From the NCBI GenBank assembly GCA_019459285.1, contig JAIBEL010000058.1, positions 1-64,000 on the forward strand: 64,000 nucleotides of DNA, read 5' to 3'. The DNA comes from Rhizobium sp. GTDB taxonomy: Bacteria; Pseudomonadota; Gammaproteobacteria; Burkholderiales; Thiobacillaceae. Every line of letters begins with the position of its first letter. Within the stretch, counting starts at the first letter, position 1. Shown one piece after another: positions 24,309-33,975 of this stretch. Both the position numbers and the translations under genes were made by a program. The notes under the pieces were generated by a model. That model had not been told where the DNA came from. It saw only the letters and a program-made list of their open reading frames with translations, and ran no database searches.

Positions 24309-25157
24309 ATGAAATTACTGAGTTGGAACATCCAATGGGGGCGCGGCATGGACGGCCGCGTCGATCTCGCGCGCATCCTGCGGACGATCCGTCAGCTGGG
24401 CGATTTCGACGTCATCTGCCTGCAGGAAGTCGCGATCGATTTTCCTGGCCTGCCCGGCAGCCGCGGCGAGGACCAGGTCGCCGAATTGTCCGCCGGTCTG
24501 CCCGGCTATGCGGCGGTTTACGGCGCAGCGACCGATGTACCGGGCAGCCACGGCGGCCGCAGCCAGTTCGGCAACGCCATCTTTTCGCGCCTGCCGGTCG
24601 GCCAGGTGTGGCGGCATCTGCTGCCGTGGCCGGTCGAGACGGCGGTGCCCAGCATGCAGCGCGTGCTGGTGGAAGCCGTGGTGACAAGCGATGTCGGGCC
24701 GCTACGCGTGCTGACCACCCACCTCGAGTACTACTCGCAACGCCAGCGCCAGGCCCAGATCGACGCCATCCGCCACCTGCATGCGGAAGCCTGCGCCCTA
24801 TCCGGGCGCGCGCCGATGCCGGCGGAGGCGGGCGGGTCCTTCGAGGTATTCCCCCGGCCTGCGCAGGCGCTGCTGTGCGGCGACATGAATTTTCCCGCCA
24901 CCGCACCCGAGCGTGCACACATTCTCGCCCCGTTTGCCGAGGGGACGCCGGGATTTCACGATGCCTGGTCCGTATTGCATCCTGGCGAAACGCACGTACC
25001 CACGGTCGACATCCACCCGGTGGATTTCGTCAAGCAGCCCGAATGCTTCGATTTCGTCTTCCTCACCGAAGGACTGGCGGCCCGGCTCAAGGCGCACGGC
25101 ATCGATGCCGCGACCGAGGCATCAGACCATCAGCCGGTGTGGGTGGAGTTGGGCTGA
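24309..25157 (+). CDS. Endonuclease/exonuclease/phosphatase family protein
   Basis: A 282-residue member of the EEP (DNase I-like) superfamily. It shows the N-terminal LLSWNIQWGRG with the metal-ligand Asn, ICLQEV with the catalytic Glu, the central LTTHLEYYS His region, GDMNFP, and the C-terminal SDHQPVWVEL motif with the catalytic Asp-His. The start at 24309 follows an AGAGG site. Substrate (nucleic acid or phosphoester) is not clear. It ends 21 bases from the convergent gene. Confidence 0.85.
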   Translation: MKLLSWNIQWGRGMDGRVDLARILRTIRQLGDFDVICLQEVAIDFPGLPGSRGEDQVAELSAGLPGYAAVYGAATDVPGSHGGRSQFGNAIFSRLPVGQVWRHLLPWPVETAVPSMQRVLVEAVVTSDVGPLRVLTTHLEYYSQRQRQAQIDAIRHLHAEACALSGRAPMPAEAGGSFEVFPRPAQALLCGDMNFPATAPERAHILAPFAEGTPGFHDAWSVLHPGETHVPTVDIHPVDFVKQPECFDFVFLTEGLAARLKAHGIDAATEASDHQPVWVELG

Positions 25158-25178
25158 CGACACCCTGAGGCGCCGGGA

Positions 25179-25748
25179 TTATTTCTTCGCGTCGGCCGCG
25201 CCTTCATTGGTTTCGAACGCTTTCTCGGCTGCCGCCTTGGTGGCTTCCATGGCATGGCGCGCCGCATCCCGGGTGTCTTCGGCGGCTTTCCGTGCGGCTG
25301 CCGCGCCGGATTGGGCCGCCTGCCTGGCGGACACTTCGGCTTTCTTCAAGGCTTCCTCGCTCGCAAGGGCGGCTTTTTTCGCGGAGTCTTCCACTTTCTG
25401 AGCGGCTTCGCGCGTTGCCGCCGTGGCTTTCCGGGTGGCCTCGGCGGCTTTGTGCGCAGCGAATTTAGCGGCCTTCTCGGCATCTTTAGCCGCCTGTCTG
25501 GCTACCTCGGCGGCTTTCTGCGACGTGTTGCCGACAGCCAGTTCCGCCTTGTCCATGGCCACTTTCGCGGCGTCCGCGGCTTTCTGCGCCGCCTCCTTGG
25601 CGTCCGCGGCCGTCTTCTTCGCGCTTTCTTCCGCTTTGTGCATGGAGGGTGACGCGCCTTCAGCGGGCTTGGCAGCGGGCGTGTCGGCGGCCCACGCATT
25701 CGTCCCGGCCACCAATGCAGACAAAATCAACCAGTTTTTCAGTTTCAT
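25179..25748 (-). CDS. Exported Ala/Lys-rich coiled-coil protein
   Basis: A 189-residue protein with a signal peptide (MKLKNWLILSALVAGTNAWA) followed by an almost continuous amphipathic helix of Ala, Lys and Glu repeats such as KAAEATRKA, with a period near 11 residues. This resembles LEA-like or apolipophorin-like helical proteins. No catalytic features. I start at 25748, where AAGGAG precedes. Low complexity means that similarity searches will be misleading; function unknown, perhaps envelope stress. Confidence 0.7.
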   Translation of the reverse strand: MKLKNWLILSALVAGTNAWAADTPAAKPAEGASPSMHKAEESAKKTAADAKEAAQKAADAAKVAMDKAELAVGNTSQKAAEVARQAAKDAEKAAKFAAHKAAEATRKATAATREAAQKVEDSAKKAALASEEALKKAEVSARQAAQSGAAAARKAAEDTRDAARHAMEATKAAAEKAFETNEGAADAKK

Positions 25749-25877
25749 GAACACTTCTCCTTGGATGTGGAGCCAGCTCCACGGGTTAGCCGGGATGCAC
25801 GTGTGATCGGACCTGTTGCCCGATACCACACAGACTTCGGCGGCGGCATAACGTTTCAAAACGGGAAGCCCGCTGCG

Positions 25878-26486
25878 TCACGGATACGGTGCCGGCGTTG
25901 CGCCTGGGGGGCGATCCATCAGGTCGGCCGCTTGATCCACGTCCCGCACGATCCCGGGGTCGTCCACGTCGCAGCGCACGATCGCGTCGGGAAAGGCCGT
26001 GACGATCCGCCGTGCCCCTTCGTCGCCGGCCAGGACCGAGAGCGGTTCACCCCATTGCCTGGCGAAGCCCATCGGATGTCCCCGGCGCCCCTGGTACTCG
26101 GGGACCACGATGCTGCCGCCGGCACGCAGGGCCGCCGCCACGCGGCCATAGCTGGCGGGTGCGATGAAAGGCATGTCCGCCAGGGCGATGAGCCAGCCGC
26201 CGGCATCCGGCGCGGCGCGGACGCCCGCCGCCAGGCTGTGGCCCATGCCCTGAAAGGACGCTGCGCTGACGATCAGTTCGAACCCTGCTGCGGCCAGCTG
26301 CTCCGCCAAGACCGCGCTGCCCGGACGCACCACGGCGAGGACGCGATCGCAGGCCGGGCGCAGCCGGCGGGCGGCGACCAGCCCCATGGGCGTTCCGTCG
26401 GCCAGGGGATGCAGCAATTTGTCGCTGCCGAAGCGGCTGCCGCTGCCGGCAGCCAGGAGAATGCCGATGATGGGGCCTGGCGTCAT
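25878..26486 (-). CDS. MobA/MocA-like nucleotidyltransferase for molybdenum cofactor
   Basis: A 202-residue GT-A-fold nucleotidyltransferase (LLAAGSGSRFGSDKLL signature; LIALADMPFI with the metal-binding Asp; VPEYQGRRGHPMGF). The family adds CMP or GMP to molybdopterin for molybdenum hydroxylases. The gene follows xdhC by 5 bases within the hydroxylase operon, which favours MocA (CMP) activity. The frame is open far upstream, but that is a shadow of xdhC. Confidence 0.82.
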   Translation of the reverse strand: MTPGPIIGILLAAGSGSRFGSDKLLHPLADGTPMGLVAARRLRPACDRVLAVVRPGSAVLAEQLAAAGFELIVSAASFQGMGHSLAAGVRAAPDAGGWLIALADMPFIAPASYGRVAAALRAGGSIVVPEYQGRRGHPMGFARQWGEPLSVLAGDEGARRIVTAFPDAIVRCDVDDPGIVRDVDQAADLMDRPPGATPAPYP

Positions 26487-26491
26487 GCGGG

Positions 26492-27496
26492 TTAATCGAT
26501 GCGGCAGCCGGAACGGTCCGCTGCGGGTAACCGTTCCGTTGCCGCGAAGGGCGGGAGGCCGTTCTTGATCGCCGTGATCTCGGCGAGGATGGAGACGGCG
26601 ATTTCCGGTGGCGTGCGGCTGCCGATGGGCAGGCCGACCGGGCCATGAAGCCGCGCTATCTCGGCCTCGGACAGATCGAAATGTTGCAGCAACCGTTCCC
26701 GGCGTCGGGCGTTGTTGGCGCGCGAGCCGAGCGCGCCGACGTAGAAGGCCGGCGACTTGAGCGCTTCCAGCAGCGCCATGTCGTCCAGTTTGGGGTCGTG
26801 GGTCAGGGCGACCACCGCGCTGCGGGGATCGAGTCCCAGTTCGACCACCGCATTGTCCGGCATGCCCGCTAGCAGGGCGGCGCCCGGAACGTCCCAGCCG
26901 GCGCTGTATTCGACCCGTGGATCGCAGATCAGCACCTGGTAGTCCAGGGCCTGGGCCATCGAGGCGAGGTAGCGCGAAATCTGACCGGCGCCGATGATCA
27001 GCAGGCGCCAGGCGGGGCCGTGCAGGGTGGTCAGGTTTCGCCCATCCCAACTGAGCTGGTCGCTGCGGCAGCCGTCGCGGACCGTTGCCGCGCCGCTGTC
27101 GAGGTCGATGCTGCGCAACGCCAGTTGGCCGGCGGCGATGCGCCGGGCGAGATCGCCCAGCGCGGCCGCATCGGGTGCCGGTTCGATCACCAGTTCCACG
27201 ACGCCGCCGCAGGGCAGGCCGAAGCGGCGCGCCTCGTCCGGGGTGACGCCGTAGCGCTGGACGAAAGGCTGTGTGCCGTGGAATTCGCCGGCGGCCATGC
27301 GGGCGATCAGGTCGTCCTCGATGCAGCCGCCGGATACCGAGCCCTGTACCCGGCCGTCATCGCGCAAGGCCATCCACGCCCCGGGTGGACGCGGCGCCGA
27401 GCCCCAGGTGCGGGCCACGGTGACGAGGGCGAAGCGGTGGCCTTGATCCGCCCAGCGACGGACCGCCGACAGCACTTCGCTGTCCTGGCTGTCCAT
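26492..27496 (-). CDS. XdhC/CoxI-family molybdenum hydroxylase maturation protein
   Basis: A 334-residue protein of the XdhC family, which binds and sulfurates molybdenum cofactor for delivery to hydroxylases. The XdhC/CoxI N-terminal domain ([32 protein letters not shown] with the conserved Cys) is followed by the Rossmann C-terminal domain ([46 protein letters not shown]). Lies 2 bases from the large hydroxylase subunit gene. Confidence 0.87.
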   Translation of the reverse strand: MDSQDSEVLSAVRRWADQGHRFALVTVARTWGSAPRPPGAWMALRDDGRVQGSVSGGCIEDDLIARMAAGEFHGTQPFVQRYGVTPDEARRFGLPCGGVVELVIEPAPDAAALGDLARRIAAGQLALRSIDLDSGAATVRDGCRSDQLSWDGRNLTTLHGPAWRLLIIGAGQISRYLASMAQALDYQVLICDPRVEYSAGWDVPGAALLAGMPDNAVVELGLDPRSAVVALTHDPKLDDMALLEALKSPAFYVGALGSRANNARRRERLLQHFDLSEAEIARLHGPVGLPIGSRTPPEIAVSILAEITAIKNGLPPFAATERLPAADRSGCRID

Positions 27497-27498
27497 GC

Positions 27499-29700
27499 TC
27501 AGGCGACCAGTTCCGCGGGGTTGAACGGCATGCGCGTGAGATGCTTGCCGGTGGCGGCGGCGATGGCGTTGGCCACGGCCGGCGCCGCGGGCGGCACGCC
27601 GGGCTCACCGATGCCGGTGGGCGCAGCGCTCGAGGGCACGATATGCACCTCCACCACCGGCATTTCGTGGATGCGCAACGGCGGATAGCCGTCGAAGTTG
27701 CCCTGCTCCACACGGCCTTCCTTGAGCGTGATCTCGCCGTGCAGGGCGGCGGACAAGGCAAAGCCGATGGCGCCCTGCACCTGCGCGCGGACGTTGTCCG
27801 GGTTGATGGCGATGCCGCAATCCACCGCGCAGACGATGCGGTCGACCTTGATGCTGCCGTCCTTGGCAACCGTCACCTCGGCCACCTGGGCGACGTAGGA
27901 ATTGAACGATTCATGCACCGCCACGCCGCGGCCGCGGCGCTCGCCCGGCTTGCCGGCCTTGAGCGGGCTGCCCCAGCCGGCTTTCTCGGCCGCGAGCTTG
28001 AGCACGCCGGCATGGCGCGGGTGCGTGGCGAGGAGTTCCAGCCGCAACGCCACCGGGTCCTTGCCCATGGCCCCGGCCACCTGGTCGAGGAAGGTTTCGG
28101 TGGAGTAGGCGGTGTGGGAGGAGCCCACCGAACGCCACCACAGCACCGGAACCGGGATGTCCTGCGGCGTGTGCAAATCCACCTTCAGGTTGGGAATGGC
28201 GTAGGGCAGGTTGGCGGCGCCTTCCACCGACACCAGGTCGATGCCGTCCTTGATCATGCCGCCCGCGAAGGGCGAACCGGCCATGATCGACTGGCCCACC
28301 AGCCGATGTCGCCAGCCGGTCAGCCTGCCGTCGCCGTCCAGGGCGGCTTCCAGTGCATGATGGAACAGGGGCCGGTAGTAGCCCGCGCGCATGTCGTCCT
28401 CGCGCAGCCACACGAGCTTCACCGGCGCGCGGCCGTTTATCGCCTTGGCGATGTGGGCGGCCTCCAGCACGTAGTCGGACGTCGAGCTGGCGCGCCGGCC
28501 GAAGCTGCCGCCGGCGTACAGCATGTGGATCGTGACCTGTTCCGGCTTGAGGCCGAACAGGGCGGCCAGCGCGTGCTGGTCGCCTGTCTGCATCTGCTCG
28601 CCGTTCCAAACCTCGCAGCCGCCGTCGCCGAGCCGGATCACGCAGTTCATCGGTTCCATGGCGGCGTGTGCCAGATAGGGGAAGTCGTAGCTCGCGCGGA
28701 TGATCTTCGCGGCCTTGCCGAAGGCCCGGTCCGCGTCGCCGCTCTGGTGCGCGACGAGCCCCGGGGTCTTGGCCAGCTCCCTGTAGCGGGCGAAAATTTC
28801 TTCGCTGCCGAGCATGAAGGCCTTGCTTTCGTCCCAGTTCACCGAGAGGGCATCACGCCCCTTCTTCGCGCTCCAGGTATCGGTCGCCAGCACCGCCACC
28901 CCCTGGGGGATCTGCACCACGTCCACCACGCCTTTCACCGCCTTGGCGCGGCGGGCGTCGAAGGATTTGACCGTGGCGCCGAAGCGGGGCGGGTGGGCCA
29001 CCACCGCGACCAGCATGCCCGGCAACTGCACGTCCTGGGTGAAGCGGGCCTGGCCGTTGGTCTTGTCGGCGCTGTCCTTGCGTTTTGCCTGCTTGCCGAT
29101 CAGGCGGAAATCCTTCGGGTCCTTCAGCTTCAGGTCGGTGGGCACGGGCAGCGTTGCCGCGTCCACGGCCAGCTCGCCGAAGCTGGCGCGGCGCTTCGAC
29201 TGCGCATGGCTGACCACGCCGTCGCGCACCATGATCTCGGCGGCAGGCACGTTCCATTTGATTGCCGCCGCGCTGACCAGCATGGCGCGCCCGGCCGCGC
29301 CTGCGCGGCGCATCTGCTCCCAGGAATTGGCCATCGCGGTGCTGCCGCCGGTGCCCTGCGCCGGGCCCCAGAACAGGTTGTTGTAGCGCTTGGCGTCAGC
29401 TGGCGCCCCTTCGACGCGCACGGTGTTCCAGTCCGCGTCCAGTTCATCCGCGAGGAGGGTGGCGAGCCCGGTGTAGGTGCCCTGGCCCATTTCCAGATGC
29501 TTGGACAACACCGTGACAGTGTTGTCGGTGCCGATGCGGAGGAAGGCATTGGGCTCGAAATGGATCGGCCCGACCGCCCCGTCCCCCGCCATGCCGGGGC
29601 CGGCTACCGGAGCGGCGAGGGCGGGCAGGCAGAAGCCGAGCGTGAGGCCGGCGCTGCCCTGCAGGAAACGGCGGCGGCTGAGGTTTTCGATCATGTTCAT
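27499..29700 (-). CDS. Molybdopterin-binding aldehyde/isoquinoline oxidoreductase large subunit
   Basis: A 733-residue member of the xanthine dehydrogenase family of the single-chain IorB type. A twin-arginine signal ([15 protein letters not shown]) indicates periplasmic export. The molybdopterin-binding body shows [43 protein letters not shown], and a C-terminal GIGEPGVPP motif with the catalytic Glu. It would work with the small 2Fe-2S subunit just upstream and pass electrons to a cytochrome; substrate (aldehyde or N-heterocycle) is unknown. Start at 29700 is supported by AGGAG. Confidence 0.88.
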   Translation of the reverse strand: MNMIENLSRRRFLQGSAGLTLGFCLPALAAPVAGPGMAGDGAVGPIHFEPNAFLRIGTDNTVTVLSKHLEMGQGTYTGLATLLADELDADWNTVRVEGAPADAKRYNNLFWGPAQGTGGSTAMANSWEQMRRAGAAGRAMLVSAAAIKWNVPAAEIMVRDGVVSHAQSKRRASFGELAVDAATLPVPTDLKLKDPKDFRLIGKQAKRKDSADKTNGQARFTQDVQLPGMLVAVVAHPPRFGATVKSFDARRAKAVKGVVDVVQIPQGVAVLATDTWSAKKGRDALSVNWDESKAFMLGSEEIFARYRELAKTPGLVAHQSGDADRAFGKAAKIIRASYDFPYLAHAAMEPMNCVIRLGDGGCEVWNGEQMQTGDQHALAALFGLKPEQVTIHMLYAGGSFGRRASSTSDYVLEAAHIAKAINGRAPVKLVWLREDDMRAGYYRPLFHHALEAALDGDGRLTGWRHRLVGQSIMAGSPFAGGMIKDGIDLVSVEGAANLPYAIPNLKVDLHTPQDIPVPVLWWRSVGSSHTAYSTETFLDQVAGAMGKDPVALRLELLATHPRHAGVLKLAAEKAGWGSPLKAGKPGERRGRGVAVHESFNSYVAQVAEVTVAKDGSIKVDRIVCAVDCGIAINPDNVRAQVQGAIGFALSAALHGEITLKEGRVEQGNFDGYPPLRIHEMPVVEVHIVPSSAAPTGIGEPGVPPAAPAVANAIAAATGKHLTRMPFNPAELVA

Positions 29701-29711
29701 CGCGGGGTCTC

Positions 29712-30170
29712 CTAGGCGAGGGCCTTGGCGGCTTCGTGGATGGCCGCCCGGATGCGGACGTAGGTCGCACAGCGGCACAGGTTGCCGGACATGGCGTTGT
29801 CGATGTCGTCGTCGCTGGGCCTGCGGTTCTGGCGCAGCAGCGACACCGCGCTCATGATCTGCCCGGACTGGCAGTAGCCGCACTGGACCACGTCGAGCTT
29901 GCGCCACGCGTCCTGCACCGCCTTGCCGACGCGGTCCCTGTCCACCGCCTCGATGGTGGTGATCCTGCGGCCGGCCACTGCCGACACCGGGGTCACGCAG
30001 GACCGCATCGGCGCGCCATCCACCTGCACCGTGCAGGCGCCGCAGAGCGCCTGGCCGCAGCCGTATTTGGTGCCGGTCAGGTGCAGCGTGTCGCGCAGCG
30101 CCCACAGCAGCGGGGTGTCGGGCGCCACATCGAGCTGATGCTGTTTGCCATTCACGTCGAGTTTGATCAT
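29712..30170 (-). CDS. 2Fe-2S subunit of molybdenum hydroxylase (IorA type)
   Basis: A 152-residue small subunit with two [2Fe-2S] clusters: a plant-ferredoxin-type domain ([15 protein letters not shown] ... SC) and the alpha-helical domain (CGYCQSGQ and [16 protein letters not shown]). It carries electrons from the molybdenum centre of the next gene. A GAGGAG site precedes the ATG. First gene of the operon. Confidence 0.92.
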   Translation of the reverse strand: MIKLDVNGKQHQLDVAPDTPLLWALRDTLHLTGTKYGCGQALCGACTVQVDGAPMRSCVTPVSAVAGRRITTIEAVDRDRVGKAVQDAWRKLDVVQCGYCQSGQIMSAVSLLRQNRRPSDDDIDNAMSGNLCRCATYVRIRAAIHEAAKALA

Positions 30171-30434
30171 GGACAGGACTCCTCAGGGGATGGATGAAGC
30201 CGGGCCGGGCGCCCCAGGTGATGGAACGACAGGCCGTATGCGGAAGCGATACCCATCGATTCTAGATCATGAAAAGCCGGTCGGACTCGCCGTAACCGAG
30301 GTGGACATGGGCGGCCCGGCGTGGCGCGGTATCGGCTGGCCGATACCCGAAAAATGACGGCGGATGAGCGGCCATCGCGTTTTCGGCCTAAACACTTGGC
30401 CATGCCTGCCGCTATAGCCTTACTCGGCAAAATA

Positions 30435-32744
30435 ATGAATTCCGTATCGAGGATGCCCTCACGTTCCCCTTTTTCCCGTCTCTTGCGGCGTGCTTTCTAC
30501 GCTTTCGTGGCTTCAGGGCTGCTTGGCTTCGTGGCGCTCGGCATCATCAGCTGGGACCGGGAGCAGGCGGACGAACGGAATAATCTGTCCGTTCTTTCCG
30601 GATTCCTGGCGTCTGCGACCCAGGCCTTTTTCGACGATCTGGGCCATGGCCTTGATCCCCTCGGCCAGCTGCTGCAGCGGATCGATGTCGTCAACCACCC
30701 CGAGGCGGCCCGCGCCGCCCTGGAAAAATTCCAGACGCGCTATCCCCAGGTCGGCGCCATGGCGGTCCTCGATCCGGGCGGCCGGATGCTGATCAATACG
30801 GCCTTGCCGCCGGGCGCCCCGCTGCCGGATTACCGGCACACGACGGATTACATGGCCCCCTTCCTGGCGGCACTGGACGCCCCCGGGCTGTATACGATCG
30901 GCCGCCCCGAATACGGCCAGGTCATCGGTGAGTGGCGCTTCCCGTTCCGCTACACCATGCGGGACGAGCAGGGGCGCGCACTGTTCATGATCCAGGCGGC
31001 CATCCCCCTGGGAACGGGCATGCATTTCCTGCGCAACCTGTCGCTGCCGTCGAACAGCCTGGTCGGCATCCTGCGCGAGGACGGGTTCCAGCAGGCCCGC
31101 TGGCCTGTGGACAACCCCGACAAAGTCTACGGCCGACCCCTGAACGGCCCGCTCATCAAGACGATCCACGCGCAGCCAGGCCTGCGTCATGGCTATTTCA
31201 CCGGCTTTTCGCCCTGGATGTACACGGAACAGCAACGGCTGGGCGCCTATAGCCACCTCGCCACGCTGCCCATGTACGCCTATGTGTCGATTCCCTACAG
31301 ACATGTCTGGAACAAATGGTGGGAACACAACAGCCCGGTACTCGGGGTGTTCCTGGTCTTCGTGGCCATCTTCGGTGCCATTTCCTACTGGGTCAGGATT
31401 CATGAGCGGCAACACAGCGACGAACTGCTGAGCCAGGCGCGGCGCGATTCGCTGACCGGGCTCACCAACCGCGCAGGCGCGGAAGAGCTTCTGGAACACC
31501 AGATCCGAGCCGCCAAGGAGAGCGGCCGCCCCTTCTCGATCATGTTTTTCGATCTCGATCGCTTCAAGGACATCAACGACACGCTCGGGCACGGCATCGG
31601 CGACCAACTCCTGGCCGAAGTCGGCAAACGGACGTCCGCCACGCTGCGTCATCACGACATGCTGGCGCGCCTGGGCGGCGACGAGTTCCTGATCATTCTT
31701 CCCGATTGCCCGCCCGTTGCCGCCGCACGGACGGCGCAACGCCTGATCGTGGTGTTCGAGGCGCCGTTCCAGGTGGCCCAGCACCGATTGAAAATGTCCT
31801 GCAGCATCGGCCTGGCCTTCTTCCCCGACCACGGCACCGACCGCGAGACATTGCTCAAGCACGCCGACACGGCCATGTACGAGGCGAAGCGCCTGGGCCG
31901 CAGCGGCTTTGCCTGCTTCGAAGTGGGCCTCGGCGAACGGCTGCAGCAGCGGTTGACGCTCGAAGCGAAAATGCGCGACGCGCTGGTCAAACAGCAGTTC
32001 AGGCTCCACTACCAGCCGATCGTCGACCTGGAATCGGGCCGGATCCTCTGCGCCGAAGCGCTGCTGCGCTGGCGCGACACCGACGGCGTCGAACACCATC
32101 CCGCCCAGTTCATTCCGGTCGCCGAGGAGTCGGGGCTCATCCTGCCGCTGGGGGAATGGGTATTGAAAACCGCCTGCGCGCAGGCCAAGGCATGGCTCGA
32201 CCAGGGATTCGATCTGAGCATGGCGGTCAATCTCTCCACACGCCAGTTCCAGGATCCGGACCTGCTGGGCAAGGTCACCTCCGTCATCGGCGGCTGCCAC
32301 CTGCCGCCGTCGCGCCTGGAGCTGGAAATCACCGAAGGCGCCGCGATGCTCGATGCGGAATCCAGCGTGGAAGTGCTCGGCGCCTTGAAGCGCATCGGCG
32401 TGCGTATCGCCATCGACGATTTCGGAACCGGCTACTCGTCGCTGAGCTATCTGAAACGGCTGCCTGCCGACACGATCAAGATCGACAAGAACTTCGTCGA
32501 CGGCGTGGCCGACGAATCGGAAGACCGGGCCATCGTCCGCTCCATCATCGCCCTGGCCCACGCCCTCGACAAAGACACGATCGCCGAAGGCATCGAGACG
32601 GAAGAACAGAAGCAGGCGCTGGAAAAGGCCGGCTGCCACATGGGGCAGGGCTATCTTTTCAGCCGTCCGTTGCCTGCAGAAGAATTCCAGGCGCTGCTGG
32701 CGAATGCGAACGAATCACGCCAGACAATCACGTATACCAACTGA
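30435..32744 (+). CDS. Membrane GGDEF-EAL protein (cyclic di-GMP turnover)
   Basis: About 769 residues: an N-terminal membrane helix, a periplasmic sensor region of about 270 residues, a second membrane helix (VLGVFLVFVAIFGAISYWV), a GGDEF domain with intact RLGGDEFLI, and an EAL domain with intact AEALLRW, DDFGTGYSSL and the catalytic Glu regions. Both synthesis and breakdown of c-di-GMP are therefore possible. The start is uncertain: ATGs at 30321, 30402, 30435 and 30453 are all in frame. I prefer 30435, close to the first membrane helix. Last backbone gene before the island. Confidence 0.86.
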   Translation: MNSVSRMPSRSPFSRLLRRAFYAFVASGLLGFVALGIISWDREQADERNNLSVLSGFLASATQAFFDDLGHGLDPLGQLLQRIDVVNHPEAARAALEKFQTRYPQVGAMAVLDPGGRMLINTALPPGAPLPDYRHTTDYMAPFLAALDAPGLYTIGRPEYGQVIGEWRFPFRYTMRDEQGRALFMIQAAIPLGTGMHFLRNLSLPSNSLVGILREDGFQQARWPVDNPDKVYGRPLNGPLIKTIHAQPGLRHGYFTGFSPWMYTEQQRLGAYSHLATLPMYAYVSIPYRHVWNKWWEHNSPVLGVFLVFVAIFGAISYWVRIHERQHSDELLSQARRDSLTGLTNRAGAEELLEHQIRAAKESGRPFSIMFFDLDRFKDINDTLGHGIGDQLLAEVGKRTSATLRHHDMLARLGGDEFLIILPDCPPVAAARTAQRLIVVFEAPFQVAQHRLKMSCSIGLAFFPDHGTDRETLLKHADTAMYEAKRLGRSGFACFEVGLGERLQQRLTLEAKMRDALVKQQFRLHYQPIVDLESGRILCAEALLRWRDTDGVEHHPAQFIPVAEESGLILPLGEWVLKTACAQAKAWLDQGFDLSMAVNLSTRQFQDPDLLGKVTSVIGGCHLPPSRLELEITEGAAMLDAESSVEVLGALKRIGVRIAIDDFGTGYSSLSYLKRLPADTIKIDKNFVDGVADESEDRAIVRSIIALAHALDKDTIAEGIETEEQKQALEKAGCHMGQGYLFSRPLPAEEFQALLANANESRQTITYTN

Positions 32745-32843
32745 GGTGCGGCGGCCTGGCCGCGCGGGTATCCGTCTCTCCTAGAGACATCTCTCAGCCG
32801 GGATTTATTTATTGGTACAGGTGTTTTTGAAAATCATTCTGTC

Positions 32844-33971
32844 CTATGTGGTAGGTGCTACCGCCGTTGAGCCCCCAGTTTGCGCCTTGTAAACCAATGA
32901 CAATATTTCACGAAGCAACGGCTCCGCGATTTCTGAAACAAATCCTTCATCAGCAGATGAGAAGAGATACTCGCCAATTCTCAGGTGAGCAATGCTTGAA
33001 CGTACCCTGTAAACAAAATACGCAGTGAGTCTTGAAAGGCGTTCGTAGTCCCATTGCAGTTTGTTCGCCGCAAATCCAACTCGAGAGAACCCGCTGCTGA
33101 TAGCTTTCTTAAAACTCTCGGCTTGTTCTTTATATGGGTTTGCATCCTTCGAGTACTCGAACAGAAGCTCGAGTAATTGTTGGTGGTGTGAGGCGTCATT
33201 GAAGACAGCTCCCAGCACCCGCTCGAAGAAATGCATGTCCGTACAGTGTTTCCTGATGACCTTGGTCAGTCGATCGATTTCTTTATCACCGCTATATGAG
33301 TTCAGTAGTTTGCCAATCCCTTTGAGGTCAGAGCCAAGCCGCTTGATTTCTTCGACGAGCATCAAGTCAAAATTCAACTCGAGCAAGTGATAGAGTTTGA
33401 GAAACCTTTCAAGCGGTGAGGCCTGGGCTATCGTTCGCCAAACTGCATCTCTCTGCGCGTCGGTGTCAATCCTGATATCTGGTCGCGCGGCTATTGAGGA
33501 CGCTCTAGTCGTGTATGGCGCCAGCCTACTGTGTTGATCGTCTGGGTGGGTAAAGCTCCCCCAAATCCCGCTGCCGGCCCTGTAAGTCGATATATACTCG
33601 TCGTAGTCAAGATGTGACAAAACGAGATAGTCACTTAGAAACTTAAAGTCTCGTCGTGCATTCCCTTGAGCATCGAGAATGTCTGTAGGGCTCGCGTCGC
33701 TGAGATATGCAACAACCAGTTCCGCACTCGCCGCACCATATGTGAACTCTTGGCCTTTGCACGTAACGAGAGAAGCAATTGGCAAGTCAGTATCCGGCCG
33801 TGTTATTTCGATAATCGCATCGCGAACGTACATCGGCGAGACGGAGATTAGTGGCAAAGCAATTAAGTCATTTACTACACAGTGTTGGTTATATTCTAGG
33901 ATTGTCATACTGGAATCGAAGCCAAAATCGATCCCGTCTCTACGCATCGAATCAAACACAGCGTACTGCAT
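32844..33971 (-). CDS. Unknown island protein, partner of the DGQHR-like gene
   Basis: A 375-residue soluble protein that I do not recognise. It is rich in aromatic and charged residues, with a helical C-terminal half (about residues 190-360) containing RSSIAHLR, a HEPN- or Apea-like arrangement of Arg and His that could be a ribonuclease or scaffold site. This is a weak guess. The start at 33971 has GGAG upstream and lies 4 bases after the preceding gene's stop, so the two are one operon. Its base composition is lower in GC than the backbone to the left. Confidence 0.6.
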   Translation of the reverse strand: MQYAVFDSMRRDGIDFGFDSSMTILEYNQHCVVNDLIALPLISVSPMYVRDAIIEITRPDTDLPIASLVTCKGQEFTYGAASAELVVAYLSDASPTDILDAQGNARRDFKFLSDYLVLSHLDYDEYISTYRAGSGIWGSFTHPDDQHSRLAPYTTRASSIAARPDIRIDTDAQRDAVWRTIAQASPLERFLKLYHLLELNFDLMLVEEIKRLGSDLKGIGKLLNSYSGDKEIDRLTKVIRKHCTDMHFFERVLGAVFNDASHHQQLLELLFEYSKDANPYKEQAESFKKAISSGFSRVGFAANKLQWDYERLSRLTAYFVYRVRSSIAHLRIGEYLFSSADEGFVSEIAEPLLREILSLVYKAQTGGSTAVAPTT

Positions 33972-33975
33972 GAGG

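Noticed and set aside
32774-32788. GTCTCT-CCT-AGAGAC as island attachment site or terminator
   Set aside because: Short, no U-run, and I found no matching copy elsewhere in the window.
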